Below, one piece after another: positions 51,698-60,162 of a DNA stretch of 64,000 nt. The first letter of the stretch is position 1; every line of letters begins with the position of its first letter. The stretch is from Syntrophomonadaceae bacterium (GTDB taxonomy: Bacteria > Bacillota > Syntrophomonadia > Syntrophomonadales > Syntrophomonadaceae). The notes under the pieces were generated by a model, which did no database searches, was not told the origin of the DNA, and saw only the letters and a program-made list of their open reading frames with translations. Both the position numbers and the translations under genes were made by a program. The stretch covers positions 1-64,000 of the forward strand of contig JAQWBP010000007.1 of assembly GCA_028706315.1 (NCBI GenBank), read 5' to 3'.

Positions 51698-52528
51698 TTA
51701 ATAAAGTTTTTCCAGCACTTCTTCGTTTATAGAAAAGCCGTGCTCTTTACCTGGGAAAGTACCTTCTTCAACTTCTTTTTTATAACTTTTTATAGCTTCC
51801 ATGATAACTGGCTGCAGGTTAGCATATTGTTTGACGAATTTAGGTGTATGCCCTTTAAACATCCCTAAAACATCATTTATTACTAATACCTGACCATCAC
51901 AGTAGTGTCCTGCACCAATTCCGATAGTTGGAACTGATACTTCTTCCGTGATTTTACGGGCCAGCCCGGTAGGAACACATTCCAGCGTTATAGCAAAAAC
52001 TCCAGCCTCATCGAGGGCTTTAGCGTCTTCTATTAATTTGCTGGCTGTCTCAAAATCCTTGCCCTGAACTCTAAAACCTCCCAGTTGGTTAACTGATTGA
52101 GGCGTAAGCCCTATATGCCCCATCACGGGAATCTGAGCATCAAGTATAGCTTTTATCGTATCTATCCTTTCAGTTCCGCCCTCCAGTTTTACTGCCTGTG
52201 CACCGGCCTCCTGTAAAAATCTGCCGGCATTACGGACTGCTTCTTTAAAGGATACATGGTAGGATAGAAAAGGCATATCCCCAACTACCATGGCATGGCT
52301 AGTTGCTCCGGCTACTGCCCGGGTATGATGAATCATGTCATTCATGGTCACTGCCAAGGTATTCTCATAACCGAGTACTACCATACCAAGCGAATCGCCT
52401 ACCAGTATCATATCAATCCCTGCTTCGTCAACCATAGCTGCAGTAAAACAATCATAGGAGGTTAGCATAGTAATCTTTTCCTGTTTCTGTTTTTTCTCTT
52501 TTAAGCTAACCGTAGATATTCTGGCCAT
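51698..52528 (-). CDS. panB: 3-methyl-2-oxobutanoate hydroxymethyltransferase
   Basis: A 276-residue TIM-barrel enzyme making ketopantoate with methylenetetrahydrofolate. Marks: [20 protein letters not shown] (~23), [15 protein letters not shown] (~42), [19 protein letters not shown] (~84), VKLEGG (~113) and [19 protein letters not shown] (~137). AAGGAGGG precedes ATG 52528. Its folate cofactor links it to the folKBP genes directly upstream. Confidence 0.97.
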   Translation of the reverse strand: MARISTVSLKEKKQKQEKITMLTSYDCFTAAMVDEAGIDMILVGDSLGMVVLGYENTLAVTMNDMIHHTRAVAGATSHAMVVGDMPFLSYHVSFKEAVRNAGRFLQEAGAQAVKLEGGTERIDTIKAILDAQIPVMGHIGLTPQSVNQLGGFRVQGKDFETASKLIEDAKALDEAGVFAITLECVPTGLARKITEEVSVPTIGIGAGHYCDGQVLVINDVLGMFKGHTPKFVKQYANLQPVIMEAIKSYKKEVEEGTFPGKEHGFSINEEVLEKLY

Positions 52529-52584
52529 ATTAAATACCCTCCTTAAATCCCTGTCGTCATCGATTCGATAAGTACCATACTTTA

Positions 52585-53481
52585 TTAACTAGCCGATGCT
52601 ATACGTGCAATTTCCGTCATAAATACATTTTGAAATTCTTCCATACTGTCGGTATCAATAGTACCCTTTTCCAGAGCAATCTGGGCAGTATAAAAGCCCA
52701 ACCAGCTGTAGAGTTTGATGAGTTCAGGTGCCATCTCTTCCAGGCAGGTCAGGTGTTTCAAAATAGTACCAAGATCCCCACGCGCAATCGGACCGGTTAA
52801 CGCCTTTGGTATACCGATCTTCTCAACATTATTAACAGTTCCATTAATTAGTGGCATCAAAGCCTTTACAGCAGACTCCCGAGGTATACCTGTTGATTCT
52901 AAAAACCTTACCCCAAAGTCTATCAGGGTAACTAGATAATTAGAAACTACACAAGCCCCGGCGTGATATAATGGCTTGGCCTTTCGATCTATGAAGAAAT
53001 ATTCCCCCTGCAGGGTTTCAACGATGCATACAGCAACCTCATACGCGTCCTTATCCCCTTCAATGCTGAATACAGACCCGGGAAGATTTTCAATCGCCTG
53101 GTCTACACTAGCAAAGGATTGCAAAGGATGCACTGATGCGACAATGGCGCCAAATTCTTTAGCTCTATCAAGTATTTCTGATGACTGGGCACCACTCATG
53201 TGCACAATAATCTGCCCGAGGGAAAAGTCACTGCTATCAGCCAGATTATTGACAACATCCTCAATAGCGGTGTCACAGGTAGTGATAAACAAAATATCTG
53301 CCGAGTGAGAAACTTCTTGAGGTGATGCATAAGCCTTACATCCGATCCGTTCCACAAGCTGTTTTGTAGATTCGGATTCTATATCATGTACACCCGTAAT
53401 CTCATAACCTTTTCTGGACAGTACCACCCCAACTGCCGTTCCTACCACTCCCGCCCCGATAATACCTATCCTGGCCTTCAT
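52585..53481 (-). CDS. DUF2520 Rossmann-fold reductase, candidate ketopantoate reductase (PanG-like)
   Basis: A 298-residue protein with an N-terminal dinucleotide site [20 protein letters not shown] (~6) and the Rossmann-like/DUF2520 pair of domains (SGAQSSEIL, then [15 protein letters not shown], ~115; [19 protein letters not shown], ~172). Similar proteins occur next to panBCD in many Clostridia. No panE is seen here, and the step from ketopantoate to pantoate needs a reductase; PanG of Francisella is an alternative ketopantoate reductase of this general kind. That function is inference from context. GGAGGGGGG precedes ATG 53481; 57 bases before panB. Confidence 0.8.
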   Translation of the reverse strand: MKARIGIIGAGVVGTAVGVVLSRKGYEITGVHDIESESTKQLVERIGCKAYASPQEVSHSADILFITTCDTAIEDVVNNLADSSDFSLGQIIVHMSGAQSSEILDRAKEFGAIVASVHPLQSFASVDQAIENLPGSVFSIEGDKDAYEVAVCIVETLQGEYFFIDRKAKPLYHAGACVVSNYLVTLIDFGVRFLESTGIPRESAVKALMPLINGTVNNVEKIGIPKALTGPIARGDLGTILKHLTCLEEMAPELIKLYSWLGFYTAQIALEKGTIDTDSMEEFQNVFMTEIARIASAS

Positions 53482-53587
53482 TAATCAAACCCCCCTCCGG
53501 GTAGGTAAAATACCTTACCCTCGATAACCATACTGTCTTGCTCCCTTAAAGGGATACAAGCAGTAACTCAACGGCGGGAGACGCCAT

Positions 53588-54082
53588 TCACATTCGCCTA
53601 ATTTTTTCGTTTCCATCTCGGGCTTTAGCTCTACTCAACACCTCCTCTAATATGGCCCCATCATCAGGAAATACTAATTCCGCATCAATCTCCTGCAATG
53701 GGATCAGTACAAACAACCTTTCCCTCATGTAAGGATGAGGTACTTTTAATTCCTCTGAGTTTAACACTTCTTCCCCATATAAAAGAATATCTAAGTCTAT
53801 AATCCGGGGCCCCCACTTTTCTTTACGCTGGCGGCCCATTTTAATTTCAATTTCTTGTAACCGATGTAATAGTTCACCGGCGGGTAGACTCGTAATTATT
53901 CTGGCGACCTGGTTGACAAAATCCTCCTGATCAGTCTTGCCCCAAGGGGCGGTCACATATAGTGATGAAACACTATCTAGCTTAACTCCTGTAATCTGGT
54001 TTATTTCTGCCCGCGCATTTTCCAAATTCTGCGCTTTTTCGCCGATATTCGAGCCTAGTCCGATGTATGCTCTTGTTTCCAT
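53588..54082 (-). CDS. folK: 2-amino-4-hydroxy-6-hydroxymethyldihydropteridine pyrophosphokinase
   Basis: A 164-residue enzyme that pyrophosphorylates hydroxymethyldihydropterin for folate synthesis; normal length. Marks: AYIGLGSNIGEKAQNLENA (~5), SSLYVTAPWGKTDQEDFVN (~39), and GPRIIDLDILLYGEEV (~90) with PHPYMRERLFVLIPL (~114). AAAGGGG precedes ATG 54082; 122 bases after folB, in the same direction. Confidence 0.96.
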   Translation of the reverse strand: METRAYIGLGSNIGEKAQNLENARAEINQITGVKLDSVSSLYVTAPWGKTDQEDFVNQVARIITSLPAGELLHRLQEIEIKMGRQRKEKWGPRIIDLDILLYGEEVLNSEELKVPHPYMRERLFVLIPLQEIDAELVFPDDGAILEEVLSRAKARDGNEKIRRM

Positions 54083-54204
54083 TTGTTCCCCTTTAAATTA
54101 GCATATAGATTATTATAGAGCAAGAAGTTTATTCGGTAATTCTACTTATTAAATCGATGTTTATCGACATTTTTATCGAGTACCGGAAAACTCTTGCCCA
54201 TATT

Positions 54205-54561
54205 TTACCTTGTTCGTTTTATAGTTACAGCAAAGTAGTCAAAGTCTCCCTCCACTGGCGCGTCTGGTTTGTATACGGTAACTTCAACTGCCTGCAGCGG
54301 GAACCTGGCTAATAACTCGGCGGCGATCTTTTCTGCCAGGGCTTCGATTAAATTATATGTTTCTTTTTCTACTATGTTCTCTACCTGGTGAAAAACCTCA
54401 TCATAATTAACTGTTAATTTTAGATCATCTTTTAGCCCTGCTGCTCGCAGGTCAAGGAACATGCCCAGGTCAACTATAAATTCCTGAGGAGTTGTTTTCT
54501 CCTGGGTAAGAACGCCATGGCAACCTTTAAACTTTAGGCCTTTGGCCGTGATTTTATCCAT
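54205..54561 (-). CDS. folB: Dihydroneopterin aldolase
   Basis: A 118-residue enzyme cleaving dihydroneopterin to hydroxymethyldihydropterin. Marks: AKGLKFKGCHGVLTQEKTTP at the start, NYDEVFHQVENIVE (~68), TYNLIEALAEKIAAELL (~82) and VEVTVYKPDAP (~100). Its ATG overlaps the folP stop (TAATG), with only weak GAGAGC upstream, so translation probably depends on folP. The bases around its start are duplicated just upstream (see 54545-54640). Confidence 0.94.
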   Translation of the reverse strand: MDKITAKGLKFKGCHGVLTQEKTTPQEFIVDLGMFLDLRAAGLKDDLKLTVNYDEVFHQVENIVEKETYNLIEALAEKIAAELLARFPLQAVEVTVYKPDAPVEGDFDYFAVTIKRTR

Positions 54562-54640
54562 TAGCTCTCAACGCCGGTGTCAAGGGGACGGTTCTCTTGA
54601 CACCCATCTGCCATGATTTTATCCTCAGCTCTCAACGCCG
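54545..54640. repeat. Direct duplication flanking a GGGGACGGTTCT hairpin (P5)
   Basis: GCCGTGATTTTATCC...GCTCTCAACGCCG (54545-54576) recurs as GCCATGATTTTATCC...GCTCTCAACGCCG (54610-54640), differing by two substitutions or so and a short indel. Between them lies GTGTCAAG (54577-54584) / CTTGACAC (54596-54603) with GGGGACGGTTCT in the loop. The arrangement looks like a target duplication around an inserted element at the folP/folB junction. Confidence 0.85.
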
Positions 54641-55811
54641 CATCAGTTATTAGGGCTGCACGTTTAGTTGCAGTTACATCATGTACCCTGACAATGTCGG
54701 CCCCGTTTATAATACCCATAACGGCAGCTGCCAGACTAGCTTCAAGTCGTTCGTCTACTTCCAGTCCCAAGGTTTTACCGATAAAGGATTTGCGTGATAC
54801 TCCTAGTAAAACTGGTTTACCCAGGCTTCTGAATTCGCGTAATCTGTTTATAATCGCCAAATTTTCCTCCGGGGTTTTTCCGAAACCTACCCCCGGGTCA
54901 ATTATTATTTTATCTGCGCTTAAACCGGCCTTAACTGCCTGCTCAATCGATTCTTCTAGTTCCTCACATATATCGGCCACCAAATCGTTGTACGGCTCTC
55001 CAGCGCGAAACTGCATGCGGTTGTGCATTAATATGACTGGAGCCTGATGTTTTACCAGCACTCCCAGAAGGTCTGGATCAAGCTGCAACCGACCAATATC
55101 GTTAATAATGTGGGCGCCTTTTTCCAGACAAGCCTTGGCTACTCCGGCCCGGAAGGTATCAATGGAGATAATAGTCTTTTCCCGGGCTAAGCGCTCGACT
55201 ACCGGCAGAACCCGGCGTATTTCCTCGGCCTCATCAGCCATTTCGGAATCCGGTCGGGAAGATGCTCCTCCAATATCGATGATGTCTGCACCCTGTTCCA
55301 GCATTTCTAGAGCATGCTTTATCGCTATTTCTTTATCATAGAACTTGCCCCCGTCGGAAAAGGAGTCGGGGGTAACATTTAATATGCCCATAACCAGAGT
55401 TTTTTGCCCGAATTCTAGAGTTCCTCCATTAGCCAACTGCATAGTTTGCCTGGCTGGCTCTAGGTTATTCAGAATAGCCTGAATTTCATCGGCCAGCTCC
55501 CGGAGCCCCAGAGGCTGAACCTTTAGCTTTTTTATTAGGAGGCGGTAATGTTTCAGAGTTCCCATCAAGAGGACATCCGTATGTCCTTGCCCAAACAGCG
55601 TATCTTTTTTTACTGCTGCTTCTCCACCCTTAGAGAGCATTTCTTGCTTAATTATATTAGCAGCCCTACACTGTATATGCTTAAGTTTTATACAATGAAA
55701 TACTGCTTTGGGAACCATATAGGCAAAAGCCCGGGGGTCAATATCTATTTCGGCGAGAAATTTTTTTGCTTCTTCTTGGTTGTGAATAAATATCGCATGA
55801 TTGCTACTCAT
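54561..55811 (-). CDS. folP: Dihydropteroate synthase with N-terminal extension
   Basis: A 416-residue enzyme; the DHPS barrel (~135-400) joins pterin pyrophosphate and p-aminobenzoate. Marks: MGILNVTPDSFSDGGKF (141-157), DIIDIGGASSRPDSE (~175), INDIGRLQLDP (~245), ILMHNR (~267), IIDPGVGFGKTPEENL (~307) and SRKSFIGKTLGL (~342). The first ~130 residues are an extra domain seen in some clostridial FolP proteins, function unknown. The last ~17 residues (MADGCQENRPLDTGVES) are encoded by the inserted hairpin and duplication, in a shifted frame; the original stop was probably in ATGGATAA over the folB start. AAGGAG precedes ATG 55811. Confidence 0.94.
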   Translation of the reverse strand: MSSNHAIFIHNQEEAKKFLAEIDIDPRAFAYMVPKAVFHCIKLKHIQCRAANIIKQEMLSKGGEAAVKKDTLFGQGHTDVLLMGTLKHYRLLIKKLKVQPLGLRELADEIQAILNNLEPARQTMQLANGGTLEFGQKTLVMGILNVTPDSFSDGGKFYDKEIAIKHALEMLEQGADIIDIGGASSRPDSEMADEAEEIRRVLPVVERLAREKTIISIDTFRAGVAKACLEKGAHIINDIGRLQLDPDLLGVLVKHQAPVILMHNRMQFRAGEPYNDLVADICEELEESIEQAVKAGLSADKIIIDPGVGFGKTPEENLAIINRLREFRSLGKPVLLGVSRKSFIGKTLGLEVDERLEASLAAAVMGIINGADIVRVHDVTATKRAALITDAALRAEDKIMADGCQENRPLDTGVES

Positions 55812-55883
55812 ATTAGTGCTCCTTGTTATTAGTAAGTGATTGACCTGCTTATATGGACTTGTCCGTGTAAGCTTGTTCAGCCA

Positions 55884-56408
55884 TCAATATTCAAAGTTAG
55901 ATAAGTTTATTTCCTGTTTATGGATTTTTGGGCACTGGCTGCGCTGCTCGCACTTTTGACAGACTCGGGAAAGATTGTCTGCCCGATGAAGTCTTTCGCC
56001 TAAAAAGCTCATATCCCGACTTATGTTACGATGTTCGTATATGGCCTGGCAAATTAAATCTACCTCATTAGAGCTAAAGAAAGCCCGGGGCAGTATTTCC
56101 CGCGCCAGCCGGGCACCAAAGGCAGCATGGTCAACTCCTACTTTATACTCTTTCCATTTACCAATGTCATGCAAGAGTCCCGCAGCGTAGATGACTTCCT
56201 TGGCCGCCAGTTTGCCACTCACACCACTATCTTTGATAAAGTAATTCAAATCATTATTTTCTAGAACCAGGATGTAAACTATTCTGGCTACATCCAGATG
56301 ATGGTGGAAATCATGCTGGCAAGACTTGGGTTCCTGTTCCGCTTCGATATTACGCTGAATATATTCTTTGTAAAGCGTATCGTTTATTAATAACTCTACC
56401 CTTTTCAA
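55884..56408 (-). CDS. HD-domain phosphohydrolase
   Basis: A 174-residue soluble protein with an HD domain: HHHLDVARIVYIL (~37), AAGLLHDIGKW (~75; HD pair), GVDHAAFGARLAREILP (~92) and ICQAIYEHRN (~118). The tail has a Cys cluster, CQKCEQRSQCPK (~155), that may bind metal. Substrate unknown; HD proteins act on nucleotides or cyclic dinucleotides. I chose TTG 56408, since GAGGTGA lies just upstream; the GTG three codons earlier is inside that site. Between ftsH and folP. Confidence 0.8.
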   Translation of the reverse strand: MKRVELLINDTLYKEYIQRNIEAEQEPKSCQHDFHHHLDVARIVYILVLENNDLNYFIKDSGVSGKLAAKEVIYAAGLLHDIGKWKEYKVGVDHAAFGARLAREILPRAFFSSNEVDLICQAIYEHRNISRDMSFLGERLHRADNLSRVCQKCEQRSQCPKIHKQEINLSNFEY

Positions 56409-56580
56409 ATTATTCACCTCAATAAAGTTTATTATTATCTTTCCTGGTATTTATTATATTAAACGGCATTAGCAAAAATCCTTCACATCACGATAAAATA
56501 ATGTGATAATACTGCAAAAAGCACCAAAAAGGCTGTTTTGATGTACTCTTTTTATGTGTTAATGTGACTAGAAAAGATTT

Positions 56581-56601
56581 AACCGGGCCCCTGGCCCGGT
56601 T
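56581..56601 (-). terminator. Terminator of ftsH
   Basis: AACCGGGCC / GGCCCGGTT with a 3-base loop; T-rich sequence follows on the minus strand. It is 64 bases past the ftsH stop. In the gap is also a short AAATCCGCGTATTCCGCG stretch (56636-56660) recalling the ~135-bp repeat. Confidence 0.8.
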
Positions 56602-56664
56602 ATTTTAAAAAGAAATATCCGCGTTAATCCTATAAAATCCGCGTATTCCGCGTTGAATTTATAT

Positions 56665-58521
56665 TTACTCAGCGTCCTCCTGGTTTTCACTCGCAACCAC
56701 TTCTTCAGCAGCAGGAATATATTCCTCTCCGCTCATAATCGCTTCGAACTCACTGGCTTCCATGGTCTCGTTTTCCATAAGTTTAGCCGCTACTTGATGG
56801 AGTTTATCCATATTTTCCTGTAAAATATGTTCCGCTTTTTTATAGCTATTTTCCATATATATGCTGGCTTCTTTATCTATGGCGTAAGCTATAGCATCAG
56901 AATAATTTCTATCCCGGGAAATATCCCGGCCCAGGAAGACTTCTTCACTTTTATGCCCGAAAGTAAGGGGACCAAGTTCGTCTGACATACCATATTCGGT
57001 AATCATTTTGCGCACGATCCCGCTGGCACGTTCCAGGTCATTTTGGGCACCAGTGCTGATATCATTTAGTACTAGTGCTTCCGCTACTCGCCCACCTAAC
57101 AGGGTAGTAATTTCATTGAGTAAATGCGATCTGGTCATATAATTACGGTCTTCTTCAGGCAGCAATAGGGTATATCCGCCTGCTCTTCCCCGGGGTATGA
57201 TAGAAATTTTATGCAGTTTATCAGTATCCGGTAGAAAATAGCTTACTAAAGCATGACCAGCTTCGTGGAAAGCCACCAGACGTTTTTCCTTTTCGGAAAT
57301 AACCCGGGTCTTTTTTTCGGGTCCGGCTAGTACTCTCTCGATAGATTCTTCCAGTTCGTTCATAGTGATTTCTTCTTTGTTACGGCGCGCTGTTAAGAGG
57401 GCCGCCTCATTAACTACATTGGCCAGGTCAGCTCCGGTAAAACCGGGGGTACGCTTGGCCAGGATCCCTAGATTAACATCTTCCTCTATCGGTTTATCTT
57501 TTATATGCACTTTAAGAATAGCTTCCCTGCCTCTGACATCCGGCCGGTCGATTAATATATGCCGGTCAAATCTACCTGGACGCAAAAGGGCCGGGTCTAG
57601 TATATCGGGACGGTTCGTAGAGGCCATAACTATGATCCCTTCATTCGTACTGAAACCATCCATCTCTACCAGCAGCTGGTTTAAGGTCTGTTCTCTTTCG
57701 TCATGTCCTCCGCCCAGGCCGGCTCCACGCTGTCTGCCCACGGCGTCAATTTCGTCAATAAATACTATACAAGGTGCACTCTTCTTGGCCTGCTCAAATA
57801 AGTCCCTTACCCGGGCAGCACCAACACCGACAAACATTTCTACAAAGTCAGAACCGCTAATGGAAAAGAAAGGCACTCCAGCTTCGCCTGCTACTGCTCT
57901 GGCCATTAAAGTTTTACCTGTACCCGGGGCGCCATATAGTAAAACACCTTTAGGTATACGCGCCCCAATTTTGATAAATTTCTGCGGATTTTTTAAGAAT
58001 TCCACTACTTCTTGCATTTCTTCTTTGGCTTCTTCGGCCCCAGCAACATCATTAAAGCTGATTTTGACATCTTCGCCGTCCATTAGACGTGCCTTGCTCT
58101 TGCCAAACTGCATTACCCGATTACCACCACCCTGGGTCTGATTCATGATAAAGATTAAAAACGCTATCAGAATTATAATGGGTAGTAATGTGGTCAAAAG
58201 CGACATCCAGAAAGGTGGCGGTGGCACCTCCTGGGTGGAAACGTTAATTCTTTTCTCCCGCAGGAGTTTAATAATATCGCTTTCCCGGGAGACAGTGGTA
58301 GTATATTTGTTACTATTTTTGAGAGTTCCTGATATTTTATAGATATTATCATCTACTTCGACCAGCGCAGTGGCAACTTCGTTTTGTTCAACTTTGTCGA
58401 AGTATTCCAGCTCAGTAAACTCAGTGGCCCGCTGTTCAGGTCGAGATGCTACCTGCATTGCAAAAACAGCCAGCAGGACGATTAGAACATATATAGCTAT
58501 ATTTTTGAGAGCTTTATCCAA
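56665..58521 (-). CDS. ftsH: ATP-dependent zinc metalloprotease FtsH
   Basis: A 618-residue membrane protease. Helices at ~8-25 and ~105-127 flank the small extracytoplasmic domain; then AAA+ with Walker A GAPGTGKT (197-204), Walker B IVFIDEID (252-259) and SRH around [11 protein letters not shown] (310-320); then the M41 peptidase with HEAGH (419-423). It degrades misfolded and short-lived membrane and regulatory proteins. The start is TTG 58521 after AAAGGAGAGG. Downstream of tilS, the common Firmicute order, although hpt is missing between them. Confidence 0.97.
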   Translation of the reverse strand: MDKALKNIAIYVLIVLLAVFAMQVASRPEQRATEFTELEYFDKVEQNEVATALVEVDDNIYKISGTLKNSNKYTTTVSRESDIIKLLREKRINVSTQEVPPPPFWMSLLTTLLPIIILIAFLIFIMNQTQGGGNRVMQFGKSKARLMDGEDVKISFNDVAGAEEAKEEMQEVVEFLKNPQKFIKIGARIPKGVLLYGAPGTGKTLMARAVAGEAGVPFFSISGSDFVEMFVGVGAARVRDLFEQAKKSAPCIVFIDEIDAVGRQRGAGLGGGHDEREQTLNQLLVEMDGFSTNEGIIVMASTNRPDILDPALLRPGRFDRHILIDRPDVRGREAILKVHIKDKPIEEDVNLGILAKRTPGFTGADLANVVNEAALLTARRNKEEITMNELEESIERVLAGPEKKTRVISEKEKRLVAFHEAGHALVSYFLPDTDKLHKISIIPRGRAGGYTLLLPEEDRNYMTRSHLLNEITTLLGGRVAEALVLNDISTGAQNDLERASGIVRKMITEYGMSDELGPLTFGHKSEEVFLGRDISRDRNYSDAIAYAIDKEASIYMENSYKKAEHILQENMDKLHQVAAKLMENETMEASEFEAIMSGEEYIPAAEEVVASENQEDAE

Positions 58522-58614
58522 AATAATTCCTCTCCTTTGGAACCTTAAGAATTTTCGTCATATTTTAGCATACCCGCCAATCGTTTTCAATCTAAATGCA
58601 CGCCTATGGATTTT

Positions 58615-59985
58615 TTAGACTACACCCTCCTTTTTTATTACAAGAATTCGTCTGGTGTGTGCGTCTACCAGCACGTCCTCAGCCAAGCGCATTCCGAGGA
58701 TAGCATAGACTTTTTCTTCCGCTGCTAATAGGGGTATTTTATCCCTTGCGGCCGAGGGTATTTTTAAATCAATAAAAAAATCTTTTAGTTTTTTATGCCC
58801 CCCGAGCCCTGCCGGTTTAAAAACATCCCCGGTCCGGCGGGACCGCAGTTCGAGTTCAGGGCTCAGTTTATCATAATCAAGATAAATATCTCCCGCCTGT
58901 AGTTTGTAGTTTTCTCTTGGTACCAGGATAAATACATATTTCTCCCCGGTTTCAGTAATATATACTTCTCCCGGGATGGTAACTGGATAGGCAAAGGAAA
59001 TATGTTTTTCCGGCCGGGTATCAATTACTAGGTGGTCGTAACAAGTACCAGCTCTGACGCCTTTTTTTAAATAAACTTTCTTACTTGATCCCTTTTTACC
59101 AGCCATATCCATGATGATATTTATATCGGACATATTCCAGCCTGGTTCACCTTTGAGTAGGGCCAGGGATTTTAATATTATGCGGCGCTGGAAAGCCTTA
59201 TGCAGCCCTAATAGGGCCTGTCGGTCCAGGATAATATGATCAATAGCGTTCTTGATAATTATTTTATCCCATAACTGGTCAGTTTCATATTCTATGGCGT
59301 CATTTTCTTCTCTGGCTATATCTGCCAGCTGATTGAGATTTTGTATTATGCGGGGGTTGAAATCTGCCTGCAAACCAGGTATTAACTGATGTCTAATCCG
59401 GTTGCGCATATAGAATGGGTCATAGTTACTTTTATCCAGGCAATAATTTATACCATTGGCCTGCAAATAATTAATGAGTTGTTCTTTATCAACAGCTAAA
59501 AGCGGCCTGATTATGCTGCCATTGACTGGTAAGATGCCCCGCAGACCTTTGATGCCACTACCTCTTAAAAGGTGCATGAGGACAGTTTCTGCCACATCAT
59601 CCTGATGGTGGGCAGTAGCAATGCGCTGTCCACCCAGGTTATTGAGCAGATCATTAAAAAACCGGTAGCGATATTCTCTCCCGGTTTCTTCTAGAGACTT
59701 TTTTTCGTCTGCAGCCAGTTTTTTAATATCTAGCTGCCGGGAATAGAAAGGTACCTGCCACTGCTGGCAGTATTCCCGCACGAAAAGTTCTTCCGCATCC
59801 GCCTCATCCCGAATCTGGTGGTTAAGGTGTGCAGCAGTAATGCTAAAATTCATCCTCGTACTAAGTACTTTGAGAATATGGAGCAGGGCCATAGAATCAG
59901 GCCCCCCAGAAACGCCCGTAACAACCATCTCTCCCGGGTTTATCAGACGGTGCTTTTTAATATAGTTTTTTACCTTTTCCTGCAT
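58615..59985 (-). CDS. tilS: tRNA(Ile)-lysidine synthetase
   Basis: A 456-residue enzyme that changes C34 of the AUA-reading tRNA-Ile to lysidine. The PP-loop SGGPDS is at 26-31, followed by AHLNHQIRDEADAEELFVRE (~57) and TAHHQDDVAETVLMHLLRGS (~140); the C-terminal TilS domains include SRRTGDVFKPAGLGGHKKLK (~385). Normal length. Essential in most bacteria. It sits between spoIIE and ftsH. Confidence 0.96.
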   Translation of the reverse strand: MQEKVKNYIKKHRLINPGEMVVTGVSGGPDSMALLHILKVLSTRMNFSITAAHLNHQIRDEADAEELFVREYCQQWQVPFYSRQLDIKKLAADEKKSLEETGREYRYRFFNDLLNNLGGQRIATAHHQDDVAETVLMHLLRGSGIKGLRGILPVNGSIIRPLLAVDKEQLINYLQANGINYCLDKSNYDPFYMRNRIRHQLIPGLQADFNPRIIQNLNQLADIAREENDAIEYETDQLWDKIIIKNAIDHIILDRQALLGLHKAFQRRIILKSLALLKGEPGWNMSDINIIMDMAGKKGSSKKVYLKKGVRAGTCYDHLVIDTRPEKHISFAYPVTIPGEVYITETGEKYVFILVPRENYKLQAGDIYLDYDKLSPELELRSRRTGDVFKPAGLGGHKKLKDFFIDLKIPSAARDKIPLLAAEEKVYAILGMRLAEDVLVDAHTRRILVIKKEGVV

Positions 59986-60102
59986 AAATATTTACCTGCG
60001 TCTTAGGAATTTATAAGCTTTGTTGAAAAATTTCGGGTAAAACTAAAATATCCTTATACTAATGCTACCCAAGTTTAGCTGTATGTCAAACCCCTTTTGT
60101 AA

Positions 60103-60146
60103 AAATAACTCAACAAAAGCACCGCAGCACTTTTGTCGAGTTATTT
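60103..60146 (-). terminator. Terminator of spoIIE
   Basis: AAATAACTCAACAAAAG / CTTTTGTCGAGTTATTT, 17-bp arms with one mismatch and a 10-base loop, then TT on the minus strand; 16 bases past the stop. Confidence 0.9.
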
Positions 60147-60162
60147 GGAGGGAGGATACTCT

